NCBI RefSeq assembly: GCF_002374855.1
Contig: NZ_NWVC01000007.1
Coordinates: 62,001 to 126,000 of the forward strand
Direction of reading: 5' to 3'
Source of the DNA: Sphingomonas adhaesiva
GTDB taxonomy: Bacteria > Pseudomonadota > Alphaproteobacteria > Sphingomonadales > Sphingomonadaceae
Length of the DNA: 64,000 bases
Part shown: positions 1 to 9,896 of the stretch, piece by piece
How the letters are laid out: each line of letters starts with the position of its first letter
Numbering within the stretch: position 1 is the stretch's first letter
Program-made: the position numbers and the translations under genes
The notes under the pieces: generated by a model
Database searches by the model: none
What the model was told of the DNA's origin: nothing
The model's input: the letters and a program-made list of their open reading frames with translations, nothing else

Positions 1-188
1 GCGCGACCACCGCCGCCGGGGACGGCGCGGGATCGGCAGCGGGCGGGGCGGGCGGTTCGGCGGCCAATCACGTCATCCAGCAGCGCGCGCCGCGGGCGGG
101 CGGCGCGAGGTTTCGGCGCGAAGTGCCGCGCCATCGCTGCCCTGACAAGCGGATGTGGCAAAAGTGGGACGCGCGCGTCCCGGTGCCG
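1..188. other. Left edge; no gene that can be supported
   Basis: This GC-rich stretch lies downstream of the minus-strand permease. A minus-strand frame opens at an ATG at 134-132, behind a weak CAGGG, and runs off the window edge after 44 arginine-rich codons. It matches no family I recognise. Three plus-strand frames are partly open but lack family signal. It could hold the 5' end of a further minus-strand gene; I make no call. Confidence 0.3.
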
Positions 189-1301
189 CTACGACGCGGA
201 TTGCCCGTCCTCGTTCGCGTCGCCGGTGTCGCCGTCCAGCCGTTCCGAGCGGCGCTCCATCGCGGTCTTGAGCATCGCGGTCATCGGATCGGCGAGCGCC
301 AGGCCCAGGATGCCGAACAGCGCGCTGGCCAGGATCTGCGTCCCCAGCGTCAGCGCGGGCGGCAGGTCGACGGTGCGCTTGGCCACCATCGGGATCACGA
401 CATAGCCGTCGAACGTCTGCACCACGACATAGACGACGATCGCGATCACCCCGGTATGGACCCCGGCGGAAAAGCCCACTGCGACCATCAGCGCGCCCGA
501 AATGAACGCGCCGATATTGGGGATGAACGCCAGCAGCCCGGTCAGGATGCCCAGGATCAGTGCCATCGGCACCCCCGCGATCCACAAGGCGATCGCGGTC
601 AGCACGCCTTCCAGCGCCATGCCCAGCAACCGCCCCGCCAGCAGCCGGCGCAGCGTGTCGGCCATCCGCCGCACCGTCAGCGCGAATTCGGCGCGCTGGT
701 CCAGCGGGATCATCCATTGCAGCCCGCGTTCGTAGACGCGCGGGTCGATCGCGACGAACAGCCCGATGACGATCATCATGAACAGGCTGGTGATCGCGCC
801 CGCCGCGGTGCCAAGCCACGACGTCAGCCGTCCGACCGACGACAGCGCCTGCCGCGCCATCCCCGACAGGTCGGACGTGCCCGGCATCAGCCCCTGCGCG
901 GACAGCCATCCGGCAAGGCGCGTCGCCTGCGCCTCCATCGTGGAGCGCAGTTGCATCACCTGTTCGGTGATCTGTACCCCCGCCAGGTAGAAGGTGCCGA
1001 CCAGGAACGCGATCGTCAGGAGGCAGACGATCAGCAGCCGCCAGCCGCGCCCGATCGGCAGCACGCGGCCCAGCAGCCGCACGCCCCCGTCGAGCAGCGC
1101 GGCGAACACCAGCCCGCCCAGGATGATGAGCAGCGGCTGGACCAGCAGCACGACCAGCGCGATCGCGCTTGCCATCCCCAGCCATACCGCCGCGCGGCGG
1201 ATCTCGTCGCGGGTTGCGTCGCTGCGCACCTCGTGCGGACTGGCACCGCCGACCACCGGGACGCGCGCGTCGCGCCGGCGGCGCCCGTCCGCGGGGGTCA
1301 C
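189..1301 (-). CDS. AI-2E family transporter (PerM-like permease)
   Basis: A 370-aa inner-membrane protein of the AI-2E transporter family. Family members export autoinducer-2 or act as sodium/proton antiporters; the substrate here is unknown. The first 40 residues are polar. Hydrophobic segments then follow, the first with VLLVQPLLIILGGLVFAALL. The C-terminal half has the family pattern: a GILTGLLAFIPNIGAFISG helix, then the Dxxx-P-x-V stretch DGYVVIPMVAKRTVDLPPAL and a GILGLALADPM segment. I chose the GTG at 1301-1299 because it overlaps the lepB stop (GTGA) and gives the usual family length; no ATG lies close by. It is the last gene of the minus-strand lepB run, so it is probably made by coupled translation. 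The C-terminal tail is acidic and charged. Confidence 0.85.
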   Translation of the reverse strand: MTPADGRRRRDARVPVVGGASPHEVRSDATRDEIRRAAVWLGMASAIALVVLLVQPLLIILGGLVFAALLDGGVRLLGRVLPIGRGWRLLIVCLLTIAFLVGTFYLAGVQITEQVMQLRSTMEAQATRLAGWLSAQGLMPGTSDLSGMARQALSSVGRLTSWLGTAAGAITSLFMMIVIGLFVAIDPRVYERGLQWMIPLDQRAEFALTVRRMADTLRRLLAGRLLGMALEGVLTAIALWIAGVPMALILGILTGLLAFIPNIGAFISGALMVAVGFSAGVHTGVIAIVVYVVVQTFDGYVVIPMVAKRTVDLPPALTLGTQILASALFGILGLALADPMTAMLKTAMERRSERLDGDTGDANEDGQSAS

Positions 1302-2251
1302 TGGCCGGTCGCCGGGTGGAGCGAGGTGCCCGCCCGCCCGCCGCGCAGCGAACCGGGCCAGGTCAGCGGGTTCCACGTCGCCTTGCCGTCGAGCGAGAAG
1401 GTGATGAACTCGGCCCGCCCGCCCAGGTTCTCCCACGGCACCGGCCCGCCCAGCCCGCGTTCGAACCCGCCCAGCGCAAAGCGGCTGTCGGCGGACCGGT
1501 CGCGGTTGTCGCCCATCAGGAACACATGGTTGGCCGGGATCGTCACCGGGCCGTAATTGTCGCCGGGGCTGTTGGGTTCCAGGTCGACCGTATCGTACCG
1601 GCGCCCGCCCGGCAGCGTCTCGGTCACGATCGGCAGGCGGCACACGATGCGGCCGTCGGGCAGCACGGTGCGCGCCGGCCCGTATTGCAGCGGGTCGCAG
1701 GTGGCGTTCGCGTCCACCGGCAGCTCGCGATAATGCAGCGGCCCGCGCGCGATGGCGCGCCCGTCGATGTAGACGGTGCCGCCGCGCACCGCGAGCGTTT
1801 CGCCCGGCAGCCCGATCACCCGCTTGATATAGTCGCTGGTCTGCCCCGGCGGGGTGACGATCACCACGTCGCCGCGTTCCGGCATCCGCCCCAGCAGCCG
1901 GCCGTGGATGAAGGGCAGCTGCACCGACCAGCCGTCGACCGGGCGATGGAACACCACGTCCTCGACGATCGCGACCGGATTGGGGATGGTCGGCGACACG
2001 AACGACCAGCCATAGGCGAATTTCGACACCACCAGCCGGTCGCCGACCATCAGCCCGGGCAGCATCGATTCGCTGGGGATGTAGAACGGCTTGGCGATGA
2101 AGCTGTGGAAGCCCAGCACCGCCAGGATCAGCCAGAACAGCCCCTTGGCCTCCGCCCACCAGTCGAACCGGGGGGCGGGTGCGCTGTCCGCAGGCTTGGC
2201 GGCGGGCGGGGCGGCGGGCGGTTCGCCGGTCAACGCGATCTCCTCGGCCAT
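1298..2251 (-). CDS. lepB: Signal peptidase I
   Basis: A 317-aa membrane-bound serine protease that cleaves signal peptides from Sec- and Tat-exported proteins on the periplasmic face. A proline/alanine-rich N-terminus (1-30) precedes one membrane segment (about 36-54). The nucleophile motif PSESMLPGL puts Ser62 before Met63. The general base is Lys143 in YIKRVIGLPGE, and the structural GDNRDRSADSR box is at 247-257. All three boxes are intact. The gene lies three bases downstream of acpS and overlaps the AI-2E permease by four bases. The acpS/lepB neighbourhood is normal for sphingomonads, although rnc, often found next to them, is not here. Confidence 0.96.
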   Translation of the reverse strand: MAEEIALTGEPPAAPPAAKPADSAPAPRFDWWAEAKGLFWLILAVLGFHSFIAKPFYIPSESMLPGLMVGDRLVVSKFAYGWSFVSPTIPNPVAIVEDVVFHRPVDGWSVQLPFIHGRLLGRMPERGDVVIVTPPGQTSDYIKRVIGLPGETLAVRGGTVYIDGRAIARGPLHYRELPVDANATCDPLQYGPARTVLPDGRIVCRLPIVTETLPGGRRYDTVDLEPNSPGDNYGPVTIPANHVFLMGDNRDRSADSRFALGGFERGLGGPVPWENLGGRAEFITFSLDGKATWNPLTWPGSLRGGRAGTSLHPATGQ

Positions 2252-2254
2252 AAA

Positions 2255-2674
2255 CTACTCGGCTCCTGCGGGGGGAAGCGGGATCGCCTCGATGATGACG
2301 AACGCCTGCGCCCAGGGATGGTCGTCGGTCAACGTCAGATGGATGCGCGCTTCGTGCCCGGCGGGGATCATTGCGTCCAGCCGCGCCTTCGCCCCGCCGG
2401 TCAACGCCAGCGTGGGGGCGCCCGACGGCGCGTTGACCACGCCGATGTCCTTCATGAACACGCCGCGCTTGAACCCGGTGCCGACCGCCTTGGAGAACGC
2501 CTCCTTCGCGGCGAACCGCTTGGCGTAGGTGCCGGCGCGCGTATAGGGCCGCCGGCTCGCCTTGGCGCGTTCCACGTCGGTGAACACCCGCACCTCGAAC
2601 CGCGCGCCGAACCGGTCGAGCGACGCCTGGATGCGCTCGATATTGCACAGGTCGGAACCCAGCCCGACGATCAT
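2255..2674 (-). CDS. acpS: Holo-[acyl-carrier-protein] synthase
   Basis: A 139-aa enzyme that transfers 4'-phosphopantetheine from coenzyme A to the serine of acyl carrier protein, activating it for fatty acid synthesis. The N-terminal [12 protein letters not shown] motif supplies Mg-ligand Asp8, and [15 protein letters not shown] supplies Glu58 and the CoA-binding lysines. The length is slightly above the usual 120-130 aa. The ATG at 2674-2672 overlaps the pdxJ stop (TAATG), which supports this start and indicates translational coupling in the pyrE-pdxJ-acpS-lepB run. Confidence 0.96.
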   Translation of the reverse strand: MIVGLGSDLCNIERIQASLDRFGARFEVRVFTDVERAKASRRPYTRAGTYAKRFAAKEAFSKAVGTGFKRGVFMKDIGVVNAPSGAPTLALTGGAKARLDAMIPAGHEARIHLTLTDDHPWAQAFVIIEAIPLPPAGAE

Positions 2675-3411
2675 TATCGCGCCGCCTCCATCAGCGCCTT
2701 CATCCGCGCGACGCTCGCCTCCAGCCCGACGAAGATCGCCTCGCCGATCAGGAAGTGCCCGATGTTCAGCTCGCGCACCTGCGGGATCGCGGCGACGGGG
2801 GCGACATTGTCGAACGTCAGGCCGTGGCCGGCGTGCACCTCGATCCCGTTCTTCGCCGCCAGCGCCGCGGCATCCGCCAGCCGGCGCAGCTCGGCCACCT
2901 GGTCCGCGCCCGCTAGTTCGGCGTAGCGGCCGGTGTGCAGCTCGACCACCGGCGCGCCCAGCGATACCGCCGCCGCGATCTGCCGCGGGTCGGGTTCGAT
3001 GAACAGCGAGACGCGGATCCCCGCATCCCCCAGCGCGCGCACCATCGGCGCCAGCCGCGCGTGCTGCCCGGCGGCGTCGATCCCGCCCTCGGTGGTGCGC
3101 TCCTCGCGCTTTTCGGGGACGATGCACGCGGCGTGCGGCCGGTGGCGCAGCGCGATTGCCAGCATCTCCTCGGTCGCCGCCATCTCCAGGTTGAGCGGGA
3201 TGGCAAGGCCGGTCGACAGCCGCTCGATATCCGCATCGGTGATGTGGCGGCGATCCTCGCGCAGGTGCGCGGTGATGCCGTCCGCCCCGGCCTGCGCCGC
3301 CAGCAGCGCGGCGCGCACCGGATCGGGCAGCCCGCCGCCGCGCGCGTTGCGCACCGTGGCGACATGGTCGATGTTGACCCCCAGCCGCAGCGGCGAGGTA
3401 TCCGCCGCCAT
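2674..3411 (-). CDS. pdxJ: Pyridoxine 5'-phosphate synthase
   Basis: A 245-aa TIM-barrel enzyme of the deoxyxylulose 5-phosphate-dependent vitamin B6 pathway. It condenses 3-amino-2-oxopropyl phosphate with deoxyxylulose 5-phosphate. Recognised boxes are [15 protein letters not shown] near the N-terminus, the HLREDRRHI phosphate/active-site strand and the C-terminal [14 protein letters not shown] chose the ATG at 3411-3409, which forms a TGATG overlap with the pyrE stop; a GTG one codon upstream is the alternative. The 3' end overlaps acpS by one base. Confidence 0.96.
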   Translation of the reverse strand: MAADTSPLRLGVNIDHVATVRNARGGGLPDPVRAALLAAQAGADGITAHLREDRRHITDADIERLSTGLAIPLNLEMAATEEMLAIALRHRPHAACIVPEKREERTTEGGIDAAGQHARLAPMVRALGDAGIRVSLFIEPDPRQIAAAVSLGAPVVELHTGRYAELAGADQVAELRRLADAAALAAKNGIEVHAGHGLTFDNVAPVAAIPQVRELNIGHFLIGEAIFVGLEASVARMKALMEAAR

Positions 3412-3995
3412 CACGCCGCCGCCCGGCTGCCCGGCTTGATCGCCGGGATCGCCGCCAGTTCGGGCGGCACCGCATCCGCCTCATAGGTGGGCACGTCCAG
3501 CCGGATCAGCGGGAAGAACGGCACCCCGATGTCGGCGGTCCCGTTCGACCGGTCGACCAGCGCGGCGCCCGCGATCACGCGCCCGCCGGCGGCCTCGATC
3601 GCCTTGATCGCCTCGCGGCTCGACAATCCGGTGGTGACGACGTCCTCCATCATCAGCACCTCCTGCCCCTCTTCCAGCCGGAAGCCGCGGCGCAGCTCGA
3701 ACGTGCCGGTCGGGCGTTCGACGAACATCGCCTCGACGCCAAGCGCGCGCGCCATTTCGTGCCCGGCGATCACCCCGCCCATCGCGGGGGAGACGACCGC
3801 GCTGATCCGCGCGCGCAGGTCGCCCGGGATGCGCGCGGCCAGCGCCTCGCACAATCGCGCGCCGCGTCGCGGGTCCATCAGCACGCGCGCGCATTGCAGG
3901 TAGCGCGGGCTGCGCAGCCCCGACGACAGGATGAAATGCCCCTCCAGCAGCGCGTCGGCGGCACGGAATTCGGCGAGGACGTCTTGTTCGGTCAT
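3411..3995 (-). CDS. pyrE: Orotate phosphoribosyltransferase
   Basis: A 194-aa enzyme converting orotate and PRPP to orotidine 5'-monophosphate in de novo pyrimidine synthesis. The PRPP-binding loop [14 protein letters not shown] is at about 113-126 and a catalytic-loop region lies after FVERPTG. The ATG at 3995 is preceded by a strong AAGGAGGTT ribosome binding site, which excludes the longer in-frame upstream extension. It is the first gene of the minus-strand pyrE-pdxJ-acpS-lepB-permease run and is transcribed away from ctaC. Confidence 0.96.
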   Translation of the reverse strand: MTEQDVLAEFRAADALLEGHFILSSGLRSPRYLQCARVLMDPRRGARLCEALAARIPGDLRARISAVVSPAMGGVIAGHEMARALGVEAMFVERPTGTFELRRGFRLEEGQEVLMMEDVVTTGLSSREAIKAIEAAGGRVIAGAALVDRSNGTADIGVPFFPLIRLDVPTYEADAVPPELAAIPAIKPGSRAAA

Positions 3996-4084
3996 CGGGT
4001 CGGCAACCTCCTTGCCGCGCCCCATTAGGCATCGGCCGATGGGCGCGCAACGCGCAACGCGCGGCGGTGGATGCGCGCGCCCTC

Positions 4085-4113
4085 TTGAGGGAGGGGGGTG
4101 GTCTGCGTATAGG
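4085..4113 (+). promoter_or_regulatory. Candidate sigma-70-type promoter for ctaC
   Basis: A TTGAGG hexamer at 4085-4090 is separated by exactly 17 bases from TATAGG at 4108-4113, in the 188-base divergent region between pyrE and ctaC. It would start transcription about 65 bases upstream of the ctaC ATG. This is a sequence match only; no pyrE promoter of comparable quality was found on the other strand. Confidence 0.45.
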
Positions 4114-4183
4114 CCAGTCAGGAGGGGCGTCCTACGCCCGGCGCGCGGACGCGCGTGCCACGAGCAGGGGTGACGATAACACA

Positions 4184-5401
4184 ATGCTGAAAACCGGGAT
4201 CAAGGGATGGATGCTCGCGGCGAGCCTGGCGGTTGCCGGGCTGGCGGGCGCCGCCACCGCGCAGGCGCCGGCGGCCCCCGCTGCGACGACCGCCACTGCG
4301 ACGACCGGCGCCTCGCCGGCCACCGCCGCCACCGCCGCGCCGACCGGGCTGCGCCCCGCCGATTCGAATCAGGGCACGTCGGGCGGTTCGCTGCAGAAGG
4401 CCGATGCCGCCCCGGCCTCGCCCGCGCTGGCGATGGACGGCGCCCCCGCGATGACCGTCAAGCCGATGCTGGGCCAGCCGACCGACGGCCTGTTCGGCAT
4501 CCAGCCGCAGGTGACGAAGAACGGGCTGCGCGCGCACTGGTTTCACGACCGCGTGCTGCTGCCGCTCATCACGATCATCTCGATCTTCGTCCTGATCCTG
4601 CTCGTCTTCGTCGTCATCCGCTTCCGCGCGGGCGCCAACCCCAATCCGTCGAAGACCAGCCACAACACCGCGATCGAAATCGTGTGGACGCTGGCACCGG
4701 TGCTGATCCTGGTCGCCATCGCGGTGCCCTCGATCGGGCTGCTCCAGGCGCAGTTCAAGCCCGCGCCCGCCAATGCCGTGACGCTTAAGGCGATCGGCAA
4801 CCAGTGGTTCTGGAGCTACCAGTATCCCGACCACGGCGGGATCGAGATCACCGCCAACATGCTGAAGGAAGCCAATCAGGTCGCGCCGGGCGAACGCGCG
4901 CGCACCGCGGCCGACGGCCCGCGCCTGATGGCGACCGACAACCGCATCGTCCTGCCGGTGGGTGTGCCGATCCGGCTCATCACCACGGCGAACGACGTGA
5001 TCCACAGCTGGGCGGTCCCCGCCTTCTGGATCAAGCTGGACGCGATCCCCGGCCGCCTGAACGAAACCAGCTTCACCATCGAGAAGCCGGGCCTGTATTT
5101 CGGCCAGTGTTCGGAACTGTGCGGCGCGCGCCACGCGTTCATGCCGATCGCGGTCGAGGCGGTGTCGCCCGCCGAATTCGCCGCCTGGGTCCGCGCCAAG
5201 GGCGGCAAGATGCCCGCGCCGGGCAAGCCGTCCGACGCGGTGATCCCGCAGCCGGGCGCCGACAATTCGGCGGCGGTGATGACCGAGGCGGCGGACGCCG
5301 GCAACATGACCGGCCCGACCGTCAACGGCACCGACACTCCCCCCACTTCCACGCAGGGCGCGACCGGTAACCCCGGTGGCGTCGGCGAAGCCGGACGCTG
5401 A
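4184..5401 (+). CDS. ctaC: Cytochrome c oxidase subunit II
   Basis: A 405-aa subunit that accepts electrons from cytochrome c through the CuA centre on the periplasmic side. A signal peptide (1-28, ending ATAQA) is followed by an Ala/Thr-rich linker to about 85, longer than in most homologues. Two membrane helices follow (about 122-146 and 163-187), then the aromatic [10 protein letters not shown] at 206-215. The CuA ligands are all present: His274, Cys309, Glu311, Cys313, His317 and Met320 ([14 protein letters not shown]). The C-terminal 70 residues form a low-complexity Thr/Gly/Pro tail. The ATG at 4184 was preferred over an upstream GTG because it begins a proper signal peptide. ctaD follows four bases after the stop. 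Confidence 0.96.
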   Translation: MLKTGIKGWMLAASLAVAGLAGAATAQAPAAPAATTATATTGASPATAATAAPTGLRPADSNQGTSGGSLQKADAAPASPALAMDGAPAMTVKPMLGQPTDGLFGIQPQVTKNGLRAHWFHDRVLLPLITIISIFVLILLVFVVIRFRAGANPNPSKTSHNTAIEIVWTLAPVLILVAIAVPSIGLLQAQFKPAPANAVTLKAIGNQWFWSYQYPDHGGIEITANMLKEANQVAPGERARTAADGPRLMATDNRIVLPVGVPIRLITTANDVIHSWAVPAFWIKLDAIPGRLNETSFTIEKPGLYFGQCSELCGARHAFMPIAVEAVSPAEFAAWVRAKGGKMPAPGKPSDAVIPQPGADNSAAVMTEAADAGNMTGPTVNGTDTPPTSTQGATGNPGGVGEAGR

Positions 5402-5405
5402 GACC

Positions 5406-7073
5406 ATGACCGACACCGCGCTCCACCCGTCCGCCTTCCAGGCGCACGACCATGGCCACCATGACGCCGATGCCGACCACAAGCCCGGCTTCTTCGCGCG
5501 CTGGTTCATGTCCACCAACCACAAGGACATCGGCACGCTGTACCTGATCTTCGCGATCGTCGCGGGGATCATCGGCGGTGCGATCTCGGGCCTGATGCGC
5601 GCCGAGCTGATGCACCCGGGCATCCAATACCTGCCGCAATGGGCCGCGATGCTGCACGGCGGCACCGAACAGTCGTTCGACCAGGCGCTGCACCTGTGGA
5701 ACGTCCTGGTCACCGCGCACGGCCTCATCATGGTGTTCTTCATGGTGATGCCGGCGATGATCGGCGGGTTCGGCAACTGGTTCGTGCCGATCATGATCGG
5801 CGCGCCGGACATGGCGTTCCCGCGGATGAACAACATCAGCTTCTGGCTGCTGGTCCCCGCCTTCACGCTGCTGCTGGCCTCGCCGTTCTTCGGCGGCGCG
5901 GGCACCGGCTGGACCGTCTACGCGCCTCTCTCCACCTATGGCGAGCCGGGACCGTCGGTCGACATGGCGATCCTCTCGCTCCACCTGGCGGGCGTCAGCT
6001 CGATCCTGGGCGCGATCAACTTCATCACCACCATCTTCAACATGCGTGCGCCGGGCATGACGCTGCACAAGATGCCGCTGTTCGCCTGGGCCGTGCTGGT
6101 CACCGCGTTCCTGCTGCTGCTGGCGCTGCCGGTGCTGGCCGCGGCGATCACGATGCTGCTGACCGACCGCAACTTCGGCACCACCTTCTACGATCCCGCC
6201 GGCGGCGGCGATCCGGTGCTGTACCAGCATCTGTTCTGGTTCTTCGGCCACCCCGAAGTGTACATCATGATCCTGCCGGGCTTCGGCATCATCAGCCACA
6301 TCGTGGCGACGTTCAGCCGCAAGCCGGTGTTCGGCTATCTCGGCATGGCCTATGCCATGGTCGCGATCGGCGTCGTCGGCTTCGTCGTGTGGGCGCACCA
6401 CATGTTCACGACCGGCATGAGCGTGAACGTGAAGATGTACTTCACCGCCGCGACGATGGTGATCGCGGTGCCGACCGGCATCAAGATCTTCTCGTGGATC
6501 GCGACGATGTGGGGCGGTTCGCTGCGCTTCCCGACCCCGATGGTCTGGGCGATCGGCTTCATCTTCATGTTCACCGTCGGCGGCGTGACCGGCGTCGTCC
6601 TCGCCAACGGCGGCGTCGACGACTATATGCAGGACACCTATTACGTGGTGGCGCACTTTCACTACGTGCTGTCGCTGGGTGCGGTGTTCTCGCTGTTCGC
6701 GGGCTTCTATTACTGGTTCCCGAAGATGTCGGGGCGGATGTATTCGGAGCTGCTCGGCCAGCTGCACTTCTGGGTGTTCTTCGTCGGCGTGAACCTGCTG
6801 TTCTTCCCGATGCACTTCCTGGGGCTGCAGGGCATGCCGCGCCGCTACCCGGACTATCCGGACGCCTTCGCGCACTGGAACAACGTCGCGACGATCGGCT
6901 ACATGATCATGGCCGCGGGCATGGCGATCTTCTTCGTCAACGTGATCTGGTCGCTGATCGCGGGCAAGAAGGCCCCCGACAATCCCTGGGGCGACGGTGC
7001 GACGACGCTGGAATGGACGCTGTCCAGCCCGCCGCCGTTCCACCAGTTTGAAACCCTGCCCAAGATCGACTGA
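5406..7073 (+). CDS. ctaD: Cytochrome c oxidase subunit I (aa3 type)
   Basis: A 555-aa, 12-helix catalytic subunit that reduces oxygen to water at the heme a3-CuB centre and pumps protons. A His-rich N-terminus (14-25) precedes the first helix. His105 ([10 protein letters not shown]) is a low-spin heme a ligand. GHPEVYI carries CuB ligand His282 and cross-linked Tyr286, VWAHHMF gives the other CuB histidines, and HFHYVLS gives the heme a3 and heme a ligands. The K-channel lysine is in TGIKIFSW. I chose the ATG at 5406 over an overlapping GTG at 5376. A strong terminator follows, so ctaC-ctaD is a closed two-gene operon, unlike the usual contiguous oxidase cluster. Confidence 0.97.
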   Translation: MTDTALHPSAFQAHDHGHHDADADHKPGFFARWFMSTNHKDIGTLYLIFAIVAGIIGGAISGLMRAELMHPGIQYLPQWAAMLHGGTEQSFDQALHLWNVLVTAHGLIMVFFMVMPAMIGGFGNWFVPIMIGAPDMAFPRMNNISFWLLVPAFTLLLASPFFGGAGTGWTVYAPLSTYGEPGPSVDMAILSLHLAGVSSILGAINFITTIFNMRAPGMTLHKMPLFAWAVLVTAFLLLLALPVLAAAITMLLTDRNFGTTFYDPAGGGDPVLYQHLFWFFGHPEVYIMILPGFGIISHIVATFSRKPVFGYLGMAYAMVAIGVVGFVVWAHHMFTTGMSVNVKMYFTAATMVIAVPTGIKIFSWIATMWGGSLRFPTPMVWAIGFIFMFTVGGVTGVVLANGGVDDYMQDTYYVVAHFHYVLSLGAVFSLFAGFYYWFPKMSGRMYSELLGQLHFWVFFVGVNLLFFPMHFLGLQGMPRRYPDYPDAFAHWNNVATIGYMIMAAGMAIFFVNVIWSLIAGKKAPDNPWGDGATTLEWTLSSPPPFHQFETLPKID

Positions 7074-7084
7074 TCGGAAAGCCA

Positions 7085-7120
7085 AGGCCCGGAAGCACCC
7101 GCTTCCGGGCCTTTTTCTTT
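7085..7120 (+). terminator. Rho-independent terminator of ctaC-ctaD
   Basis: A perfect 12-base-pair GC-rich stem (arms 7085-7096 and 7101-7112) with a four-base ACCC loop runs into a T-rich tail ending at 7120. It begins 12 bases after the ctaD stop. Confidence 0.93.
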
Positions 7121-7177
7121 ACGGGCCTGGTCGAGCAGCCGGCGCATCACGTCACAGTGCATAAAGACGTGCGACTC

Positions 7178-7303
7178 GCGCAGGGACGCGGAGACGCAGA
7201 GGGGCGCTTCCGACTCGAAGGGTCACCTCGCCAAAGCACCATTGGTGACGGGCCGCTTCGCGGGGGGAACATGAGACATCTCTGCGTCTTCGCGTCTCTG
7301 CGC
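7178..7303. repeat. Dispersed inverted-repeat element, copy D
   Basis: Two 24-base arms (7178-7201 and 7280-7303) are inverted copies with 22 of 24 positions matching. They are built from the short unit GACGCGGAGACGCAGAG and flank a 78-base centre. Architecture and arm motif match the elements at 16648-17060, 16802-16937 and 35785-35940. The rest of the 349-base gap between ctaD and the L,D-transpeptidase holds only the ctaD terminator and a C-rich tract at about 7302-7314; I see no gene there. Confidence 0.7.
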
Positions 7304-7422
7304 GCCCCCCCCCTTCTTTCCACCGTCGCGGCGTCGCGGCGTCGCGTGACCCACCCCGCCGCCCGTCCCGTAACGGGACGTCCCGAATCGGGCGCTGGAA
7401 ACCGCGCCCCGGCGCTCCCAGC

Positions 7423-7968
7423 ATGGACGCCATGTCCCGCGCGCTCCGCTGCCTGTTCGCCGTCATCCTGCTGCTCGCCCCCGCCGCGGGGCTGGCTGCA
7501 CCGCGCCGGGTCGAGCCGGCGCCCGATGTCCACACCGTGCTGGACGTCGGACAGCCGCTCGGCCCCGGCGATTACGTGTGGGATACCGACGAGGTGCCCG
7601 CCGGCCCGACGCGGATCGTCGTCGATCTCGCGAAGCGGCGGCTCTACGTCTATCGCGCCGGGGTGGAGATCGGCCGGTCGTACATCGTCATCGGCCCGCC
7701 GGAGCAGCCGACGCCGACCGGCCGCTTCCCGATCCTGCAGAAACATGCCGATCATTATTCCAGCACCTATGGCGGCGCGCCGATGCCGTACATGCTGCGG
7801 CTGACTTGGGGCGGGGTGGCGATCCACGGCAGCGCGGTGGAGGAGGATTGGGTCACCCACGGCTGCATCGGCGTGCCCACCGCGTTCGCGCGCATCCTGT
7901 ACGCGCATGCGAAGGTCGGCGACCAGGTGATCGTCACGCGCAACTGGCTGCCCGCCGCCTACCCCTGA
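7423..7968 (+). CDS. L,D-transpeptidase (YkuD domain)
   Basis: A 181-aa exported protein of the YkuD family, which forms 3-3 cross-links in peptidoglycan or attaches proteins to it. A signal peptide (to about residue 25, ending GLAA) precedes a short linker and the YkuD domain. The domain shows RIVVDLAKRRLYVYR, the PTGRFPILQK strand and the signature IHGSAVEEDWVTHGC, with the catalytic cysteine in HGC. Two starts are possible, ATG at 7423 or 7432; neither has a good ribosome binding site, and I kept the longer. It is small compared with the second L,D-transpeptidase at 37315-38820. It begins a plus-strand run inserted between the two halves of the oxidase cluster. Confidence 0.88.
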   Translation: MDAMSRALRCLFAVILLLAPAAGLAAPRRVEPAPDVHTVLDVGQPLGPGDYVWDTDEVPAGPTRIVVDLAKRRLYVYRAGVEIGRSYIVIGPPEQPTPTGRFPILQKHADHYSSTYGGAPMPYMLRLTWGGVAIHGSAVEEDWVTHGCIGVPTAFARILYAHAKVGDQVIVTRNWLPAAYP

Positions 7969-8024
7969 CGCCCGCCGCCCCCCTGCGGCTTGCCGATCGC
8001 GCGCCTGCGCGCCACGATCGCGTG

Positions 8025-8786
8025 ATGGACGATCAGGCGACGCTGTGCTGGCGGGTCGAGCGCGCCTGCGCCGCGGCCTGGCCCGCGCGGACCGTGGACG
8101 CGCGCCACGGCTGGGCGGTGGCGCGGTCGGGCGGGGGCACGCGGCGGATCAATTCCGCCTCGCCGCTGTCGCCCGCGGCGACGCTGGACGCGACCGCGCT
8201 GGCGGCGATCCTTGCCGCCTATCGCGACGCCGCGCTGCCCGCGATCGTCCGGCTCCCGACGCTGATCGCGCCGCCCGCCAGCGTGCTCGATGCGGCCGGG
8301 TTCGCCGCGGCGGAGGGCGCGTCGACCACCCTCGCGCTGGTGCCCGGTACCGCGACGGCCGCGCCGGTGCCCGCCGGCGTGCGGATCGCGGTCGATCCCG
8401 CGCCCACCCCGGCATGGCGCGCGGCGCGCCGGCACCTGTCGCTGGCGGCGGGGGCGGGGGCCGACGACCATCTCGACCCGCTGTCCCGCCTGCGCGCGCC
8501 CGCCTGGTTCGCCGCCGCCGCGGTCGACGGCACGCCCCGCGCGGTCGCCTTCGCCGCGCTGACCGACGGCATCGCGATCGTCGAGGCGGTGGCGACCGAC
8601 CCGGCGTGGCGCGGGCGCGGGCTGGCGGGGGCGTGCGTCGCCGCGCTGGTCGATCGCGCGATCGCCGCCGGCGCGGGGCATGTCGCGCTCCAGGTGGCGT
8701 CGGACAATGCCGCCGCGCTTGCGCTCTACCGCCGGCTGGGCTTCACCTGTCACCTCTACGATTACAACTATCGAAGGAGAGGATGA
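8025..8786 (+). CDS. GNAT family N-acetyltransferase
   Basis: A 253-aa acetyltransferase of unknown substrate. The N-terminal 150 residues are variable and Ala-rich and may be a degenerate first GNAT fold. The C-terminal domain shows acetyl-CoA-binding motif A (VEAVATDPAWRGRGLAGACV, with RGRGLA) and motif B ending in ALYRRLGF. I chose the ATG at 8025, which follows the preceding gene by 56 bases. Its TGA overlaps the next start (TGATG), so the hydrolase downstream is coupled to it. Confidence 0.82.
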   Translation: MDDQATLCWRVERACAAAWPARTVDARHGWAVARSGGGTRRINSASPLSPAATLDATALAAILAAYRDAALPAIVRLPTLIAPPASVLDAAGFAAAEGASTTLALVPGTATAAPVPAGVRIAVDPAPTPAWRAARRHLSLAAGAGADDHLDPLSRLRAPAWFAAAAVDGTPRAVAFAALTDGIAIVEAVATDPAWRGRGLAGACVAALVDRAIAAGAGHVALQVASDNAAALALYRRLGFTCHLYDYNYRRRG

Positions 8787-9754
8787 TGCCCGCATTGCGG
8801 ATGGTCGACACCGGCACGCTGCGCCTGCGCGTCGCGGTGGAGGGCGAGGGGCCGCTGGTCATCATGGTCCACGGCTTTCCCGAAAGCTGGTATTCGTGGC
8901 GGCACCAGATCGGCCCGGTGGCGGCGGCCGGCTTCACCGCCGCGGCGATCGACGTGCGCGGCTATGGCGGGTCGGACAAGCCCCCGGCGATCGAGGATTA
9001 TACGCTGGAGGCGATCACCGCCGACGTCGCCGGGGTGGCCGATGCGCTGCAACCGGGCGCGCCCGCGATTCTTTTGGGGCACGACTGGGGCGCGCCGATC
9101 GTGTGGAACAGCGCGCTGTCGCGTCCCGATCGCTTCTCGGCGGTGGCGGCGCTGTCGGTGCCGTTCGTCGGCGTGCCATCGCGCCCGTTTACCGAATCGT
9201 TCCGCGCCGCCTTCACCGACAAGGGGCAGTTCTTCTACCAGGAATGGTTCCAGGAACCCGGACCCGCCGAGGCGGAGGCGGAGGCGGACGTGCGCCGCTT
9301 CCTGCGCAGCTTCTACTACGCCATTTCGGGCGACGCCCCGCCGGGCACCTGGCCGGAAAAGCCCGCGGGCGCGACCCTGCTGGACGGGATGGTCGACCCG
9401 CCGGTCTTCCCCGCCTGGCTGAGCGACGCCGACCTCGATTACTATGTCGCGGAGTTCGAGGCATCGGGGCTGCGTGGCCCGCTCAACCGCTATCGCAACC
9501 ACGAACGCGACTGGGCCTGGGCGCAGCCGTTCAAGGTCCGACGGATCGAACAGCCCGCGCTGTTCATCGGCGGGACCAAGGATCCCGCGACCAACCTGTT
9601 CGGCGCGCTGGCCGATCCGATCGCGGCGATGCGCCCGCACGTGCCGAAGGTGGAGGGGCACGTGCTGGAGGGATGCGGCCACTGGACGCAGCAGGAGCGG
9701 CCGCAGGAGGTCAACCGCCTGCTGCTCGACTGGCTGGCGCGGGTGCGCCCGTGA
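8786..9754 (+). CDS. Alpha/beta hydrolase, epoxide-hydrolase-like
   Basis: A 322-aa cytosolic alpha/beta-hydrolase resembling soluble epoxide hydrolases. The oxyanion box is HGFPESWYSW (29-38). The nucleophile elbow is GHDWGAPIVW with Asp100, aspartate rather than serine as in epoxide hydrolases and haloalkane dehalogenases. An acid lies in GGTKDPAT and the catalytic His in GCGHWTQQERP. Tyrosines in the cap (SFYYAISG, DLDYYVAEF) could hold an epoxide. Tandem ATGs at 8783 and 8786 follow AAGGAG; the second has better spacing. The substrate cannot be named from the sequence. Confidence 0.85.
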   Translation: MPALRMVDTGTLRLRVAVEGEGPLVIMVHGFPESWYSWRHQIGPVAAAGFTAAAIDVRGYGGSDKPPAIEDYTLEAITADVAGVADALQPGAPAILLGHDWGAPIVWNSALSRPDRFSAVAALSVPFVGVPSRPFTESFRAAFTDKGQFFYQEWFQEPGPAEAEAEADVRRFLRSFYYAISGDAPPGTWPEKPAGATLLDGMVDPPVFPAWLSDADLDYYVAEFEASGLRGPLNRYRNHERDWAWAQPFKVRRIEQPALFIGGTKDPATNLFGALADPIAAMRPHVPKVEGHVLEGCGHWTQQERPQEVNRLLLDWLARVRP

Positions 9755-9896
9755 CGGCTAGAATGCGGTAAAGCCATTGGTAATCAAGCCGGATTGCCCA
9801 GATTGAAGAACGCGCTTTCCGATTCGTAAAGGATGCGCGCGGTACATGTCGTCCCGGCGCGGCACCCAGGGGGGTGGTCCGCGCGCGGGGTAGGGC

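Noticed and set aside
4118..7085. Long minus-strand frames (595 and 587 codons) opposite ctaC and ctaD
   Set aside because: Their composition is that of antisense frames (Asp/Arg/His runs) and they cover conserved oxidase genes exactly.
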